DNA of 64,000 nucleotides, from positions 496,001-560,000 of the forward strand of contig JALSOH010000004.1 of assembly GCA_026986575.1 (NCBI GenBank), read 5' to 3'. The stretch is from Thermoproteota archaeon. GTDB lineage: Archaea; Korarchaeota; Korarchaeia; Korarchaeales; Korarchaeaceae. Under the pieces are notes generated by a model, which saw only the letters and a program-made list of their open reading frames with translations, searched no databases and was not told where the DNA came from. Position numbers and translations under genes: made by a program. Shown piece after piece: positions 1 to 8,915 of the stretch (positions are counted from its first letter, which is position 1; each line of letters starts with the position of its first letter).

Positions 1-79
1 CATCCTCTAACCCCCGGGCGAAGACGCACAATCGCATGCTCTTTTTTAGACATCCCTACCAAACAACATTATCTAGAAA

Positions 80-116
80 CGGGATGATTTATTCAAGCGC
101 AAGCTCCATCATCCCG
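80..116. other. Perfect 9-bp inverted repeat upstream of the transporter gene
   Basis: CGGGATGAT at 80-88 is repeated in inverted form as ATCATCCCG at 108-116, with a 19-nt spacer. It ends 15 bases before the first codon of the MgtE-like gene. It could be a hairpin in the leader, a regulator site, or the end of a gene lying upstream of the window. There is no U-tract, so a classical terminator is not indicated. The rest of 1-130 holds nothing I recognise. Confidence 0.45.
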
Positions 117-130
117 CTAACTATCACAGG

Positions 131-1246
131 GTGAGACCATTGATGTGGAGTAGGGTAAAGAGGACAGCGCCGCAAGCGGTAATCTCTGCGTTCTATGGCC
201 TGGGAGACATCGTGGCAGGTCTAATACTCTGGCTCTACTTTCCTACAGACATCAGATGGGCCGCCCTGCTATATCCTCCCCTGATAGGAGCTAGAGGAGC
301 TATCTCCGGTTCCGTCGCGGGGAGATTAACCTCGGCTCTAAACTTGGGTACCGTAGACACTAACTTGAGGAGAGAGAACGAGAAACTCTGGGAAATACTA
401 TCAACGGGTGTATCCGCCTCCCTCCTCGCATCCGTAATGATTGTGTTCCCTTTCCACCTGATGGAGATCGATGTCGGGTATCTCGATCTGCTGGCCATAT
501 CGCTCATCACCGTGTGCGGCGTATCTCTCATTCTCCTCCCTCTCAAAATCGCTGTATCCTTCGAGTCCTTCAAGAGAGGGTTGGATCCCGATATAGTGGT
601 CTATCCTCTCATTTCCACGGCCGCAGATATAGTGGTCACGGTCCTCTACATATACTCAATTAAGACTGCTGGTACCTTCATCAGCTTAGCACTAGCTTCG
701 GCTGTAGCGGTGATCTCAGTCATACTGGTCCTGAAATGGTTTTCCAAGGAGTACCTGAGGATACTGGCCGAGGTACTGACTGCGACAGTCATAGTTATAG
801 CGATAGAGAGTATCGCCGGCATATTCCTCAACGAAGCAGTTTCTATATCAGACACCAGCCTCTTATTCGTTTATCCAGCGATGCTTACCGAGTTGGGAGA
901 TGCCAGCTCGATCTTAGGGTCTATTCTCACGACTAGGCTCTTCTTGGGCACCCTCAGGAGGAAGGTTCCCTTGGTAGATATACTTCCAGAACTCACAGGG
1001 GTGTTCGGGGTCTACTTGGGTTTCTTTTTCCTAATGGGTGGAATGCTCTGGGTCTTGGGAGGAAACCCTTGGGTGAGCGTTCTAACATTCCTGATCGCCT
1101 TCCCAATAATGCTGGTAGTGACCACATCCGTCGTCCTTCTTACTAGCAGGAAGCTGGATCCCGACAACTTCACGATCCCCATCGCCACATCTACCGCTGA
1201 TCTGGTAACCACCGCTACCGTAGCCCTAGTTCTCAGCCTACTATGA
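131..1246 (+). CDS. MgtE/SLC41-type divalent cation transporter, two membrane repeats
   Basis: This is an integral membrane protein of 371 residues that should move Mg2+ or another divalent cation. It is built from two homologous halves. Each half carries a conserved loop (PPLIGARGAISGSVAGRL near residue 50 and PAMLTELGDASSILGS near residue 250) and a closing motif beginning DPD (DPDIVVYPLISTAADIV and DPDNFTIPIATSTADLV), as in the MgtE/SLC41 membrane domain. The cytoplasmic N and CBS domains of bacterial MgtE are absent, which is usual for short archaeal members. The start shown is GTG; ATG at 143 is an alternative. The 3' end overlaps the convergent PH-like gene by 14 bases. The family is well supported by the repeated motifs; the ion is inferred. 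Confidence 0.8.
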   Translation: MRPLMWSRVKRTAPQAVISAFYGLGDIVAGLILWLYFPTDIRWAALLYPPLIGARGAISGSVAGRLTSALNLGTVDTNLRRENEKLWEILSTGVSASLLASVMIVFPFHLMEIDVGYLDLLAISLITVCGVSLILLPLKIAVSFESFKRGLDPDIVVYPLISTAADIVVTVLYIYSIKTAGTFISLALASAVAVISVILVLKWFSKEYLRILAEVLTATVIVIAIESIAGIFLNEAVSISDTSLLFVYPAMLTELGDASSILGSILTTRLFLGTLRRKVPLVDILPELTGVFGVYLGFFFLMGGMLWVLGGNPWVSVLTFLIAFPIMLVVTTSVVLLTSRKLDPDNFTIPIATSTADLVTTATVALVLSLL

Positions 1247-1955
1247 GGCTGGAGATCACGCTGGAAACCTTGTCCGGATCGGGTATACCGTAAAGGGCTA
1301 GGAACGTCCTCGCCCTTGGGACATTCACTCCCCTACCGCCGGCAACTCCAACCTCGAACCTGTTTACCTTCACTGAGGTCCCCGCTAGAGCCAAATCCTC
1401 ACCGATCCCCAGACCCGAGGCCGTAAGTGGGGTGACCGTTCCGAAGTTGAATATCCTCCCGAGCAAGGGGATCTCCACAACCACGTCATTTATCTTACTG
1501 ATCGGAAGCTCTCTCTTCCTAACTGATAGGAACCGCTTCTCCATGACTATCCTCCTACTAGTTATGTAGTACCTGTGCCCCCTCCTGTAGAAGTCCACGC
1601 TGAGAATTCCCACTAGGCCAAAGGCCACCTCTGGCACCCAAGGAGGATAACTGCTGTAGTTCATGTAAGTCGAGATGGCGGCCAGTAAAACTGAGATGAA
1701 GGCCCATCTCCATGATATCTTGATTATCGAGGCGATTACTAAGGGCACCACCAGCAAAAGCCAGAGCAGCAGTAACTCCCCCTCAATTGGGAAGACGTCG
1801 GGGGGCTGAATACTGAGGACCTTCGACCAAAGCAGCAAACCTACGACTAACACGTACCCGTAGATAAGGTATAATCCGGCGAAAGCGAGAGGATGCGGCC
1901 TAGCGTCGACTAGAAGTTCCTCTCCTCTGGCCAGCTTCATTTCCAATCTCGGCAT
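1233..1955 (-). CDS. Bacterial PH-like (bPH2/YdbS-type) membrane protein
   Basis: About 240 residues. After a short N-terminal stretch (GEELLVDARPHPLAFAG) there are hydrophobic segments, then a C-terminal domain opening with YYITSRRIVMEKRFLSVRKRELPISKINDV, the usual beginning of the bPH2 domain found in YdbS and related membrane proteins. Function unknown; such domains are assumed to act at the membrane. The reading frame is open further upstream, but that extension would run across the divergent HD gene and its promoter, so I start at ATG 1955; ATG 1940 is also possible. Confidence 0.65.
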   Translation of the reverse strand: MPRLEMKLARGEELLVDARPHPLAFAGLYLIYGYVLVVGLLLWSKVLSIQPPDVFPIEGELLLLWLLLVVPLVIASIIKISWRWAFISVLLAAISTYMNYSSYPPWVPEVAFGLVGILSVDFYRRGHRYYITSRRIVMEKRFLSVRKRELPISKINDVVVEIPLLGRIFNFGTVTPLTASGLGIGEDLALAGTSVKVNRFEVGVAGGRGVNVPRARTFLALYGIPDPDKVSSVISSLIVG

Positions 1956-1999
1956 TTCCCCAACCTGCGGATTTAAACATAGCTCGAGAAGACTCACTG

Positions 2000-2007
2000 T
2001 TATATTT
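2000..2007 (+). promoter_or_regulatory. TATA box of the HD-domain gene
   Basis: TTATATTT is centred 24.5 nt before ATG 2028. Archaeal transcription starts about 25 nt after the TATA centre, so the mRNA should begin at or next to the start codon (leaderless). The box may also serve the divergent PH-like gene. Confidence 0.55.
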
Positions 2008-2027
2008 CCCATCAACCATTCCCTACT

Positions 2028-2543
2028 ATGCTTGTGGACCTTGGTATCAGGGTCGCTTGGTTGGCGAGAACGGGATGGATGCAGTCGGGTATACCGCCTT
2101 CCTTGGCTGAAACTGTATCTCAACACACGTTCCTCGCCTCTCTAATCGCGTTGGATCTGATGAGGGAGCTCAAGAGAAGGGGAAAGACGTTCAGCGAGAA
2201 TAAAGTGCTGAAGATGGTCCTGATCCACGATATAGCTGAGGGTGTGGTGGGAGATCTGCCTAAATGGACCGGAGACCGTGTAAACAAGAGTAAGCTTGAG
2301 GAGGAGGCGCTCTCAATGGAGATCACCCAAGCTGACCTCTTGGACCTCTGGAGGGAGTACAGCGAGGGGAGGAGGATGGAGGCAAAGATAGCGAGGCTGG
2401 CCGATTTGATGGCCACTTGGAGGATGTCCATCTACTACAAGGAACTCGGGTTTCCCGTGGACGACATCATGAGATCTACAGAGAGGGAATCCTTGAAGCT
2501 AGCCGAGGAACTAGGACTTGTCATAGAAGGGGGAAGGGGATGA
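2028..2543 (+). CDS. HD-domain 5'-nucleotidase-like phosphohydrolase (YfbR/HDDC2 type)
   Basis: 171 residues, the usual length for this family. The metal-binding HD pattern is visible: ETVSQHTF supplies the first histidine, VLIHDIAEG the HD pair, and RLADLMATW the distal aspartate. YfbR and HDDC2 proteins remove phosphate from (deoxy)nucleoside 5'-monophosphates, so a nucleotide-pool role in the cytoplasm is likely; the exact substrate cannot be read from sequence. It is a single gene with its own TATA box, followed by the convergent moaA. Confidence 0.75.
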   Translation: MLVDLGIRVAWLARTGWMQSGIPPSLAETVSQHTFLASLIALDLMRELKRRGKTFSENKVLKMVLIHDIAEGVVGDLPKWTGDRVNKSKLEEEALSMEITQADLLDLWREYSEGRRMEAKIARLADLMATWRMSIYYKELGFPVDDIMRSTERESLKLAEELGLVIEGGRG

Positions 2544-2571
2544 GGTAAACGAAGGGGAAAGGAGACACAGT

Positions 2572-3516
2572 TCACAATTCGACTATATCGTCATACCTCG
2601 GACCGGCCCTAGGAGGCTTGTGGAACGGCTCTCTAAGTCTAACTGCCCTTTTGAAGGCCTCTAAGAGTTCCTCATCTGTCCCTCCGTTCCTCATTATAGA
2701 GAGGAAGTCGACGAGGTTGTCCTCCCTCCTTATGCATGTCTTAAAGAAGCCGTCGGATGTCACCCTTATCCTGTTGCATCGCATGCAGAAGAAGGGATTG
2801 CCTGTCCCCTTGACTATCTCCACAATGGCTCCACCGTCTAAATAGTAGAGAGGTCTACCGTGGAGCTCCCTTATCTCCTTTCTCAGAGACATCTTCTCCA
2901 GTTCCTTCTCAAATCCATCGAGGCTATAGTAGTATCTCCTGAGGCCAGGATCCACATCCAAGAGCTCTATGAATTGAATCCTTATCCCCTTGGATGAGGC
3001 GTACCTCACCAGTTCCCACAGCTCATCATCGTTGTATCCCCTGAGAACAGTCACATTAACCTTCACGGGGGTCAATCCGCACTCTAAGGCGGTATCAACT
3101 GCTTTTAACGCCCTATCCAAACCATCTACTCCGGTTATCCTCTCGTAAATGTCCCTCCTCAGCGAATGGAGGCTTATATTCACCCTATCCAGACCGGCCT
3201 CCTTTAGGGGACAAGCTCTCTCTGGGAGGAACCATCCGTTGGTCACCAAGCTTATCTCCTCAATTCCAGCCTCCCGAATGCCTCTCACTATCTCTTCCAA
3301 GTCACGCCTCATCAGGGGCTCTCCACCCGTGATCTTGACGGTCCTTATCCCGTGCTTTACTAGCAATTTCACCAAGCGGGTTATCTCGACGGGGGTCATC
3401 TCACCCCCTTCTATTCCATGTCCCTCCTTGTGGCAGAAGAAGCAGTTGTAATTACAGGCGTTAGTGACGGAGATCCTCAGATTGGTGATGGGCCTACCCC
3501 ACCTATCCAGTAGCAA
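2572..3516 (-). CDS. moaA: GTP 3',8-cyclase MoaA (molybdopterin step 1)
   Basis: A radical SAM enzyme that rearranges GTP to 3',8-cyclo-GTP in molybdenum/tungsten cofactor synthesis. The N-terminal cluster is C21-x3-C25-x2-C28 (TNACNYNCFFC). The second Fe-S site near the C-terminus is visible as NPFFCMRCNRIRVTSDGFFKTC. At 314 residues it is of normal length. The TGGEPLMRRDLEEIV segment is the usual SAM-binding GGEP region. It is the last gene of the minus-strand run and lies one base after moaC. Confidence 0.93.
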   Translation of the reverse strand: MLLDRWGRPITNLRISVTNACNYNCFFCHKEGHGIEGGEMTPVEITRLVKLLVKHGIRTVKITGGEPLMRRDLEEIVRGIREAGIEEISLVTNGWFLPERACPLKEAGLDRVNISLHSLRRDIYERITGVDGLDRALKAVDTALECGLTPVKVNVTVLRGYNDDELWELVRYASSKGIRIQFIELLDVDPGLRRYYYSLDGFEKELEKMSLRKEIRELHGRPLYYLDGGAIVEIVKGTGNPFFCMRCNRIRVTSDGFFKTCIRREDNLVDFLSIMRNGGTDEELLEAFKRAVRLREPFHKPPRAGPRYDDIVEL

Positions 3517-3517
3517 T

Positions 3518-3949
3518 TCAACCCTCTCCCTTCAACTTCCTGACCACCACCACATTCTCTATTCTCGTGGTCGGGTAATTCCCACTCTCATCCTTCTCCA
3601 AGTATTTCACCATATCCCAGACGGTCAAGAGCGCCGCCGATGCTCCTGTCAGGGCCTCCATCTCTACTCCCGTCTGGGAGGTGGTTCGAACTGTTACTTC
3701 CACCCATACTCTCTCCTCCTCTAGACTGAAACTGACGTCGACGGCTGTTATGGGGATCGGATGGCAGTACGGGATGATCCTCGGCGTGTCCTTGACTGCC
3801 TGCACGGCAGCTACCCTAGCCACGGTAAAGACATCACCCTTCTTCACTTCACCCGCTCTTATGGTCTCTATAGTCTCTTTCCGGAGCCTTATGCTTCCCC
3901 TAGCTACAGCCTCCCTGTAAACGTGAGGTTTGCTCGTTATATCGATCAT
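3518..3949 (-). CDS. moaC: Cyclic pyranopterin monophosphate synthase MoaC
   Basis: 143 residues. MoaC converts 3',8-cyclo-GTP, the MoaA product, to cyclic pyranopterin monophosphate. Diagnostic segments are IDITSKPHVYREAVARG at the N-terminus, IPYCHPIPIT in the middle, and TGVEMEALTGASAALLTVWDMVK with the conserved M-x-A-L-T-G-A region near the C-terminus. The start overlaps the end of moaE by 50 bases, so the two are translationally coupled and co-transcribed. Confidence 0.94.
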   Translation of the reverse strand: MIDITSKPHVYREAVARGSIRLRKETIETIRAGEVKKGDVFTVARVAAVQAVKDTPRIIPYCHPIPITAVDVSFSLEEERVWVEVTVRTTSQTGVEMEALTGASAALLTVWDMVKYLEKDESGNYPTTRIENVVVVRKLKGEG

Positions 3950-4394
3950 CTGAACCGCCTCCCCACCTCAATTGCACTTCCTCCACCCAGCGCTCCCCTC
4001 CACCGATGAAAACCTCCTTCTTCCAGATGGCGGCGCTCCTCTTCACCTCGTCTACCATCCACCTCGCGGCCTCAAAGGCAGCTTCCCTGTGCTCCGAGGC
4101 AGCGATGACGAGGAGGGCAGTTTCACCGACCGGGACCTCCCCCACTCTGTGGAGGATGGTGGCATCCACCAAGCCGAACTTCTCTATAGCCTTCCTCCTT
4201 ATCTCCTCCAACGCCCTGCCTGCCATTTCGGGGTAGAAATCGTAATAGAGAAATTTCACCCTTCCATGAAGAGACTTCTCCCGTATCACACCCCTAAACG
4301 TCACGATAGCCCCTACTTCAGTCCTACCCTCAGCTACCGATCTAATTTCGGCCTCCTCGTCTATAGGTCCCTCAACGATCCCAGATCTTCCCAT
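3900..4394 (-). CDS. moaE: Molybdopterin synthase catalytic subunit MoaE
   Basis: 164 residues. MoaE uses the thiocarboxylated C-terminus of MoaD to convert cyclic pyranopterin monophosphate to molybdopterin. Seen: VGAIVTFRGVIRE, HRVGEVPVGETALLV, ASEHREAAFEAARWMVDEVK, and the lysine-rich active segment AIWKKEVFIGGGERWV. About the last 17 residues after the conserved core are encoded in the overlap with moaC and look like an extension. Its ATG follows the moaD stop codon directly. Confidence 0.93.
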   Translation of the reverse strand: MGRSGIVEGPIDEEAEIRSVAEGRTEVGAIVTFRGVIREKSLHGRVKFLYYDFYPEMAGRALEEIRRKAIEKFGLVDATILHRVGEVPVGETALLVIAASEHREAAFEAARWMVDEVKRSAAIWKKEVFIGGGERWVEEVQLRWGGGSDDRYNEQTSRLQGGCS

Positions 4395-4631
4395 CTAACC
4401 ACCCGAAAATGTGGGTAGTATCGCTATAATATCCCCTCCTGATACCCTCTTGCTTAGATCCCTCTCTAAGGAGTGGTTGACTGCCACCATAACCCTGCCC
4501 TTCAAAATCAACTCCACGAGTTCGGGGTTCAGACCGTTGAGTAGATCCTCTATCGTACCCTCGAACTCTAGAGACTTTTCCCTCCATCCGAACCTCTCGG
4601 CTATCCATCCGTAGAGCCTCATCCTGACCAT
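4395..4631 (-). CDS. moaD: Molybdopterin synthase sulfur carrier MoaD
   Basis: 78 residues with the ubiquitin-like fold pattern and a C-terminal SGG. The Gly-Gly terminus is adenylated and thiocarboxylated before sulfur transfer to MoaE. It begins MVRMRLYGWIAERFG at ATG 4631; GTG 4634 also lies in frame beside the stop codon of the thiolase gene. Placed directly before moaE, which supports MoaD over ThiS. Confidence 0.87.
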   Translation of the reverse strand: MVRMRLYGWIAERFGWREKSLEFEGTIEDLLNGLNPELVELILKGRVMVAVNHSLERDLSKRVSGGDIIAILPTFSGG

Positions 4632-4634
4632 CAC

Positions 4635-5819
4635 TCACACCAGCTCTATAGCTATGCTCTGTCCCCCACCACCGCCGTGGCATATCGTAGCTAGGCCCTT
4701 CCGTCCACCCTTTATCTGCAGGGCGTTTATCAGTGTGATGACTATCCTAGCCCCGCTATCGCCTAGGGGATGGCCTATAGCCACGGCTCCACCAAACACA
4801 TTTAACCTGTCCATTGGTATGCTCAGACCCCTCGCCACGACGAGGCTGGCCAAGGCGAATGCCTCATTGTGCTCGTAGAGGTCAAAATCCTCTATCCTCA
4901 TGTTAAGTTTCTTGAGAAGCTTCTGGGTAGCCGGAATAGGGGCCTCAACGAAGTCCTTCGGCTCCACTCCCGCAGAGGCGAATCCGAGGATCCTAGCTAT
5001 GGGTTTAAGGCCCTTCTCCTCGACTACATCTCTGTGAGCCAGCACTAGGGCTGCAGCACCATCGCTGAGCTGGGAGGCGTTGGCGGCGGTTATGGTCCCG
5101 TCGGGCCTGAATACGGGCTTCAGCCTAGCTACCTTCTCTAGGCTTGTGTCCGGCCTTATGCCCTCATCTTTATCCAAGATCACCTCGTCGCCCTTCGTCA
5201 CGGGCTCTATCTCCTTAGCGAAGTATCCTTTCTCCGTCGCCTCTGCCGCCTTCATGTGGCTGCTAACTGCGAACTCGTCGGCTTCCTCCCTAGTTATGCC
5301 CCACTTCTTCCCTGTCTCCTCAGCCTCTTCCCCCATGAGGAGCCCGGTGTGGGGATCCGTCAGACCGTCGTGGACCATTATATCCATAAGCTTCTCCCCG
5401 GCGAAGGCGAACTTCACCCCCCATCTCCACTTCGAGGGCAGGGTGTAGGGCGCCATGCTCATGCTCTCCATTCCACCGGCCACCACAACCCTATTCTCCC
5501 CGAAGACTATGCTCTGGGCTGCAAGAGATACGGCCTTCATGCCCGAGGCGCACACCTTGTTGACCGTGAATCCGGGAACGGTGCTCGGTATGCCAGCAAG
5601 TATCGCCGCCTGCCTGGCCGGATTCTGGCCAACCATCGCTTGGAGGACGTTCCCCATTATCACTTCATCTACATCACTGGGATCGAGGCCTGATCGTCTG
5701 ACAGCGGCCTCTATTGCTACGGCCCCGAGCTTTGGGGCCGGCCAAGTCTTCAGACTCCCACCAAACTTGCCTATAGGTGTTCGAGCGATACTAACGATGA
5801 AGACATCCTCCAAACCCAT
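4635..5819 (-). CDS. Acetyl-CoA C-acyltransferase (thiolase)
   Basis: 394 residues, the normal length for thiolase. The catalytic residues are all present: nucleophilic C90 in VNKVCASGMKA, H350 in GGAVAIGHPLG, and C380 in ATICHGGGGGQ. The enzyme cleaves or forms beta-ketoacyl-CoA. The start is set at ATG 5819 because GGTGAT lies four bases before it; the upstream GTG and ATG codons overlap that site. It sits between fixC and the moa genes in one continuous run and beside an acyl-CoA dehydrogenase locus, which suggests fatty or amino-acid-derived acyl-CoA breakdown rather than isoprenoid synthesis. Confidence 0.92.
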   Translation of the reverse strand: MGLEDVFIVSIARTPIGKFGGSLKTWPAPKLGAVAIEAAVRRSGLDPSDVDEVIMGNVLQAMVGQNPARQAAILAGIPSTVPGFTVNKVCASGMKAVSLAAQSIVFGENRVVVAGGMESMSMAPYTLPSKWRWGVKFAFAGEKLMDIMVHDGLTDPHTGLLMGEEAEETGKKWGITREEADEFAVSSHMKAAEATEKGYFAKEIEPVTKGDEVILDKDEGIRPDTSLEKVARLKPVFRPDGTITAANASQLSDGAAALVLAHRDVVEEKGLKPIARILGFASAGVEPKDFVEAPIPATQKLLKKLNMRIEDFDLYEHNEAFALASLVVARGLSIPMDRLNVFGGAVAIGHPLGDSGARIVITLINALQIKGGRKGLATICHGGGGGQSIAIELV

Positions 5820-5842
5820 GGGCATCACCTATAACTCAAAAC

Positions 5843-7141
5843 TCACATACTTCTCAGGGCCTTCCATCCTAGCAGGAGGGCCGACAGGAGGGAGATCCCC
5901 TCCTCGGACAGCTCCTTCCTGAGGAAGGAGTAGAGGTTCTCCTTAGGCCTACCATCAACCAAGAAGAGGTGCTCCAGTGTTTCCACCGCTATCCTCGGTA
6001 TGGAGGAGTAGAGCCTTTCGTCCTCCATCAGATCAACCGCCTTCTTGGCGGCCTCTAACTCTCTAAGCATTCCCTTTGACAGGATCTCCTGATACCTGCT
6101 CAGAGATCTTGCCGAGGTATCCCCACTCTCTAGGGCGTGATGCACCGCCTCCGCTGCGGCTCTGGCGCTCTCGATGGCGAAGTCCATACCCCTGACTGTC
6201 ACGCCGTAGTTAACGCAGAAGCCAGCAGCATCGCCGACGACGACCATTCCATCGGTATAGAGCTTGACGCCCCGCATGAACTGGGTCTCGGGTATTATAT
6301 GGGCAGAGTATTCCACGAGCTTCCCTCCTTCCAAGTATCTCCTGATCATTGGGTGTGACTTAAACTTCTCTGTGATCTCCCACATGGCCGTTGATACCTC
6401 GGAGACTTTGGAGGCTAGGGAACCTATCCTCATCACCACGCCCAAGGAGATGCTCTCCTTATTGGTGTAGATGAACCCCCCGCCGACCACTCCCTCGGTC
6501 AGGTCTCCCACGTAGAGCTGAGCTGCTCCTTCATCCCCGGAAAGACAGAATCTGTCCTCTATAACCTCCTTAGGTAGTTCTATGACCTCCTTAGCACCGA
6601 CGGCGAAGTCCTCCTTGGATAGCCTCGGCCTGAGACCAGCCTTCTCCGCCATGAAGCTCAGAGCACCATCAGCTGCTATCACGACCTCAGCTTCCATCTC
6701 CTCTTCGCCCTCTGCCACTATCCCGACCACGCGGCCGTCCCTGATGAGGGGTCCCTCGACCTTGAATCTGGATATCACCTCAGCCCCGGCGTCCTCAGCC
6801 TTCTCAGCCAGCCACTGGTCGAACTTTGCCCTGAGCAGGGTGAAGCTCCTCCCCTCGGGCTTGGTGCTCAGTCTTATCTCCACACCCCTATCGCCATGAA
6901 GGAACCCTATGACCTCCTTCGTTACCTCTCTCTCTACAGGAGCCTCCTTCCAGAATTCCGGGAAGACCCTCTCTAACGACCAGGAGTAGAGCCGTCCTCC
7001 GAACATATTCTTGGCTCCAGGCCTCTTCCCTCTCTCCACGGTCAATACGGTGTACCCTCTCTTTGCTAAGAGGTAGGAGGCGACGGAACCAGCTGGTCCC
7101 GCTCCCACCACTATGACATCGAAGTCCGCCAACTCAGCCAC
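5843..7141 (-). CDS. fixC: FixC-type ETF:quinone oxidoreductase flavoprotein
   Basis: 432 residues. The N-terminus has the FAD dinucleotide-binding motif DVIVVGAGPAGSVASYLLAKRG, and VVGDAAGFCVNYG further on is the second FAD-contacting segment. In FixABCX complexes FixC takes electrons from the bifurcating FixAB flavoprotein and, with the ferredoxin-like FixX, passes them to a quinone. Its start overlaps the end of fixB by 8 bases. No nitrogenase gene is near, so a general metabolic role is more likely than nitrogen fixation. Confidence 0.9.
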   Translation of the reverse strand: MAELADFDVIVVGAGPAGSVASYLLAKRGYTVLTVERGKRPGAKNMFGGRLYSWSLERVFPEFWKEAPVEREVTKEVIGFLHGDRGVEIRLSTKPEGRSFTLLRAKFDQWLAEKAEDAGAEVISRFKVEGPLIRDGRVVGIVAEGEEEMEAEVVIAADGALSFMAEKAGLRPRLSKEDFAVGAKEVIELPKEVIEDRFCLSGDEGAAQLYVGDLTEGVVGGGFIYTNKESISLGVVMRIGSLASKVSEVSTAMWEITEKFKSHPMIRRYLEGGKLVEYSAHIIPETQFMRGVKLYTDGMVVVGDAAGFCVNYGVTVRGMDFAIESARAAAEAVHHALESGDTSARSLSRYQEILSKGMLRELEAAKKAVDLMEDERLYSSIPRIAVETLEHLFLVDGRPKENLYSFLRKELSEEGISLLSALLLGWKALRSM

Positions 7142-8048
7142 CCTTAATCTCCTTCAGCTTCTTAGTGAGGACGGGAAGGAACTCGTACAGGTCCATGACA
7201 ACCCCATAATCAGCCTGCTCGAATATGGGCGCCTTGGAATCCGTGTTAACCGCGACTACGACCTTGGAATCCATTATACCGGCGGCAAACTGCTGTTGCC
7301 CCGATGCCCCGACCACTATCAGGAGCTTAGGAGCTATCCGGACGCCGCTTATCCCTATCCAGACTTCCTCCTCCATCCACTTCAGGTCCGCAGCTAAGGG
7401 TCTGGTGGCGCCCACCACCCCTCCCAGCACGTCAGCCAGCTCGTAAGCTAATTTGAGGTCTTCCTTCTTCCTGAATCCCCTACCTACAGCTACGACGATC
7501 TCCGCCTTGTCGAGGGGGACACCGACTTTAGGCTTCTCTTTCCCCCCGATGACCTCAATCCTCCTCTCTACTGAGGGAGCGCCGACCTCCCTTACTGAGG
7601 GCTTACCCTCCTCTGGAGGCCTGAACTTACCTTTCTGAACTGATATCACAGCAGGAAGGCCCATCTCCTCCACGGCTATGGCCTTCCCTCCGAAGGTCAT
7701 CCTCTCGACTACGAGCTTCCCTTTCTCCACGGACAGGGAGGAGACATCTACTGCCGAGGAGGCTCCCAGCCTGTGGGCCACCTGACCCACTAACTCCCTG
7801 CCCCTTCTATCGCTGGCTAGGAGCACGACCTCGTAATCGCCCGCAAGCCCACTTATCAGCTCGACCAATCCCTCCTGATCCCCACTATCCATCTCCTTGC
7901 AGAGCAAGATCTCCTTGGCGCCCTTAACTTCGTTGATCCAGCCCTCCTGATCAGAGGTTACGAGAAGGGATACGTCTCCCAGTTCTCTACCGGCTGATAC
8001 AAGTTCGAGGGCTAGATCCATGGAATGAGAGAACGCTAGGACCTTCAT
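7134..8048 (-). CDS. fixB: Electron transfer flavoprotein alpha subunit (FixB)
   Basis: 304 residues. The C-terminal FAD-binding domain of ETF-alpha is clear: LIVVGASGQQQFAAGIMDSKVVVAVNTDSKAPIFEQADYGVV. A central segment IVVAVGRGFRKKEDLKLAYELADVLG is also typical. With FixA it forms the bifurcating ETF core that couples NADH oxidation to reduction of ferredoxin and quinone. The start is fixed by GGTGATGGGATG, the recurring ribosome site of this genome, 12 bases after fixA. Confidence 0.93.
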   Translation of the reverse strand: MKVLAFSHSMDLALELVSAGRELGDVSLLVTSDQEGWINEVKGAKEILLCKEMDSGDQEGLVELISGLAGDYEVVLLASDRRGRELVGQVAHRLGASSAVDVSSLSVEKGKLVVERMTFGGKAIAVEEMGLPAVISVQKGKFRPPEEGKPSVREVGAPSVERRIEVIGGKEKPKVGVPLDKAEIVVAVGRGFRKKEDLKLAYELADVLGGVVGATRPLAADLKWMEEEVWIGISGVRIAPKLLIVVGASGQQQFAAGIMDSKVVVAVNTDSKAPIFEQADYGVVMDLYEFLPVLTKKLKEIKGG

Positions 8049-8060
8049 CCCATCACCCCC

Positions 8061-8834
8061 TCACAGGACACCTTCTTCCTTCAGGGCCTGAATCAGCTTT
8101 TCTGCCGCCTCCTCAACATCTCCTTCTATCACTATTCGCTTTCTCTCGACTTTGGGGACCTTTAACTCCCTAATCGTGAGTTTGGGCTCAACAGGAGGAG
8201 AGAAGTCCTTTTGGTCCATGGGCTTCTTCTTAGCCTTGACTATCTCGACTAGTTTAGGTACCCTAGGCTTGTTTATCTCCTGAGTAACGCTTATCACGGC
8301 TGGTAGTTTGACCTTCACCACTTCCTCGAAGTCCTCCAAGCTCCGGGTCACTTTCACGTAATCCCCCTCAACCTCGATGGCGGTTGCATAGGCCACGTAA
8401 GGCCAGCCGAGCTCGGCAGCCAGCCTGGCCGGAAGAAGGCCTGAGAAATTGTCCTCACTACCCTCAGCTGCCAAGACCAGTCCGAACTTGTCCCTTATCT
8501 CCTGAGCTAGGGCCTTGGCTATCATGTATGTGTCGCCTCTCTCTGCGCCCTCTCCCGTGATCAGCATCGCTCCATCTAGCCCCATGGCCAATACCCTAGT
8601 GAGAGCCTCCCTAGCCTCCTTTTGCCTCTTCCCCGAGGCGCCCCAGGTAGATAGCATGAGGGCTATGGCCTTTCCACCGAACTTCTCCTTCAGTCTGACA
8701 GCCTCCTCCGTAGCATTGAGCTCTATATCCCCCGCCTTCGTGGGAGCATCCTCTATGTAGATCTTTCCGGTATCTTGATCTACTCTGAGCTCCTGAACGT
8801 CAAGGGACTGCTTAACGAGGACGGCTATATCCAT
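8061..8834 (-). CDS. fixA: Electron transfer flavoprotein beta subunit (FixA)
   Basis: About 257 residues. The N-terminus MDIAVLVKQSLDVQELRVD matches the ETF-beta start, so ATG 8834 is preferred over GTG 8843. The segment ATEEAVRLKEKFGGKAIALMLS and the AMP/FAD-binding region DGAMLITGEGAERGDTYMIAKAL are typical. It heads the fixABC-thiolase-moaDECA run. The 80-base gap to fixX contains AT-rich sequence on both strands that can hold both promoters. Confidence 0.91.
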   Translation of the reverse strand: MDIAVLVKQSLDVQELRVDQDTGKIYIEDAPTKAGDIELNATEEAVRLKEKFGGKAIALMLSTWGASGKRQKEAREALTRVLAMGLDGAMLITGEGAERGDTYMIAKALAQEIRDKFGLVLAAEGSEDNFSGLLPARLAAELGWPYVAYATAIEVEGDYVKVTRSLEDFEEVVKVKLPAVISVTQEINKPRVPKLVEIVKAKKKPMDQKDFSPPVEPKLTIRELKVPKVERKRIVIEGDVEEAAEKLIQALKEEGVL

Positions 8835-8915
8835 AATCGCCACCGCGCTGGCCCTAGACCGGAAATATCAAAAAGTTGATTAGTTAAACGGGAAGGCATG
8901 TTATGGTGCGGGACA

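Noticed and set aside
1956-2126. 57-codon extension of the PH-like protein
   Set aside because: Overlaps the divergent HD gene and both promoters.
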